A DNA stretch of 6,641 bases, taken from the NCBI GenBank assembly GCA_003648125.1, contig QMOE01000134.1, forward strand, positions 1 through 6,641. Direction: 5' to 3'. Positions 6,078-6,641 of this stretch are shown piece after piece. Within the stretch, counting starts at the first letter, position 1. Each line of letters begins with the position of its first letter. A model generated the notes under the pieces. It had not been told where the DNA came from and searched no databases. It saw nothing but the letters and a program-made list of their open reading frames with translations. This stretch comes from Chloroflexota bacterium. GTDB taxonomy: Bacteria > Chloroflexota > Anaerolineae > B4-G1. The position numbers and the translations under genes were made by a program.

Positions 6078-6507
6078 CAACCCAGCCCTCCAGCTTTTGG
6101 ATGCGCTGCTTTACCTCGGCCGGCAGCGACGCTTTCTTCTTCTCCCGGTAGTTGAACGACACAATCACCCCGCTTCCCACAGCCGCGACCTTTTCCAAAC
6201 GCTGGCTGACCACAGTATACTCCATCGTGAAGCGATCTTCCCCGATCTCTGAGACCCTGACCCCCACAGAGACGGTATCCGGGTACGTCAGCGGTATCTT
6301 GAAGCGGCACTGCACAGAGGCCAGGATGGGGCCGATGCCGCTGCGCTCCATCATTTGTATCAAGCCCAGTTTTTCAAAATAGGCGATGCGCGCGCTCTCC
6401 AGATAGCGAAAGTAGGTGACGTTATTGACGTGTTGAAAGGCGTCCATCTCTCCCCAGGCGACGGGAATCTCTATGACGACCGGGTAATTGGTTAGCAGTT
6501 GACTCAT
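6061..6507 (-). CDS. Hotdog-fold acyl-CoA thioesterase of the 4HBT (YbgC/FadM) family
   Basis: 148 residues, the normal single-hotdog length. It hydrolyses acyl- or aroyl-CoA to acid and CoA; these proteins usually act as cytoplasmic tetramers. The signature WGEMDAFQHVNNVTYFRYLE lies at 18-37, with Asp22 the expected catalytic residue and HVNN at 26-29; the rest follows the family (RFKIPLTYPDTV at 68-79, FTMEYTVVSQ at 93-102). ATG 6507 is preferred over a TTG at 6525, since GAGGAG (6523-6518) lies 10 nt before the ATG and would otherwise be inside the gene. It is the first gene of the operon and overlaps the hydantoinase gene by 17 nt. A role in releasing aryl-acetic acids from the IorAB product is an inference from position. 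Confidence 0.88.
   Translation of the reverse strand: MSQLLTNYPVVIEIPVAWGEMDAFQHVNNVTYFRYLESARIAYFEKLGLIQMMERSGIGPILASVQCRFKIPLTYPDTVSVGVRVSEIGEDRFTMEYTVVSQRLEKVAAVGSGVIVSFNYREKKKASLPAEVKQRIQKLEGWVDETTI
6086..6091 (-). promoter_or_regulatory. Ribosome binding site that fixes the hydantoinase-type start
   Basis: GGAGGG at 6091-6086 lies 8 nt before ATG 6077, within the end of the thioesterase gene (it encodes part of the LEGW segment there). Confidence 0.65.
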
Positions 6508-6517
6508 TTTGCTGGCG

Positions 6518-6523
6518 CTCCTC
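6518..6523 (-). promoter_or_regulatory. Ribosome binding site that fixes the thioesterase start
   Basis: GAGGAG at 6523-6518 lies 10 nt before ATG 6507, the same sequence and spacing as at iorA. It argues against the longer TTG start at 6525. Confidence 0.65.
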
Positions 6524-6528
6524 AAGAC

Positions 6529-6554
6529 CTCCGAGGTTTCAGAAAACCTCGGAG
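6529..6554. repeat. Perfect 11-bp inverted repeat upstream of the operon (CCGAGG type)
   Basis: CTCCGAGGTTT (6529-6539) and AAACCTCGGAG (6544-6554) form a perfect stem with a 4-nt loop, 6 nt upstream of the thioesterase ribosome binding site. In the operon mRNA leader it would be a strong hairpin just before the start. No T-run follows it on the minus strand, so it does not look like a terminator. It may be another member of the interspersed palindromes seen in iorA, or an operator or leader structure. Confidence 0.75.
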
Positions 6555-6580
6555 TATCATCTCAATAATCCGGGGCGTGA

Positions 6581-6640
6581 ATCTGTAGGGCGGGTTTCTT
6601 ACCCATGCGCGTCAACCTAAGGCTAGCGACCGCTGGTTGA
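6581..6640. repeat. Composite repeat in the leader of the operon, including a copy of the iorA element
   Basis: 6581-6598 is identical over 18 nt to 3980-3997 inside iorA. After that the two differ: here the right arm is degenerate (TTACCCATG instead of CATACCCGCC). It continues into another inverted structure, TCAACC (6612-6617) with GGTTGA (6635-6640), enclosing AGCG-AC-CGCT (6625-6634). No gene is seen in 6508-6641. The promoter of the operon should lie here or just beyond the window, but I find no convincing -35/-10 pair. Confidence 0.65.
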
Positions 6641-6641
6641 G

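Noticed and set aside
6505..6525. Longer thioesterase start at TTG 6525
   Set aside because: The GAGGAG ribosome binding site would then be inside the gene; ATG 6507 with this signal 10 nt upstream is better and matches the family length.
6529..6554. Rho-independent terminator
   Set aside because: The stem is strong, but no T-run follows on either strand (the minus strand continues with GTCTTGAGG, the plus strand with TATCATC). A repeat or leader hairpin fits better.

Overview
This window looks like a piece of a high-GC bacterial genome, most likely Chloroflexota (Anaerolineae-like). That guess rests on three things: the protein types, the gene style, and several short palindromic and 8-bp tandem repeats of a kind I remember as scattered through such genomes. 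The phylum is an inference; there is no marker gene here. Every gene I can support is on the minus strand, and the plus-strand open frames are shadows in GC-rich coding DNA.

Reading in the direction of transcription (right to left), a repeat-rich leader (about 6508-6641) comes first. It is followed by a tightly packed operon of four genes: a hotdog-fold acyl-CoA thioesterase (6061-6507), a dihydropyrimidinase/hydantoinase-type amidohydrolase (4734-6077), and the two subunits of an indolepyruvate:ferredoxin oxidoreductase, iorA (2819-4726) and iorB (2226-2822). Junctions are a 17-nt overlap, a 7-nt gap and an ATGA overlap, so translational coupling is likely. Next is a lower-GC toxin-antitoxin module (1540-2146): an intact small antitoxin and a VapC/PIN toxin broken into two frames. 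The window ends inside an ADP-forming acyl-CoA synthetase (1-1458 and beyond), which has its own leader and ribosome binding site.

The metabolic genes fit one theme. IorAB would oxidise arylpyruvates, made by transamination of aromatic amino acids, to aryl-acetyl-CoA with reduction of ferredoxin. An ADP-forming synthetase could then recover ATP from the CoA ester, and the thioesterase could release the free acid without energy gain. How the hydantoinase-like enzyme fits is not clear; it may feed carbamoyl amino acids or pyrimidine products into the same catabolism.

The most unusual feature is not a gene. Repeat-derived DNA is embedded in frame inside conserved enzymes: two palindromic elements inside iorA, each at an inter-domain linker; an 8-bp minisatellite in the inter-domain linker of the acyl-CoA synthetase; and a short 8-9 bp array at the extreme N-terminus of iorA. 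One of the iorA elements shares an 18-bp identical block with the non-coding leader of the operon. This resembles the protein-coding palindromic elements described in Rickettsia, and is the part of the window most worth following up.
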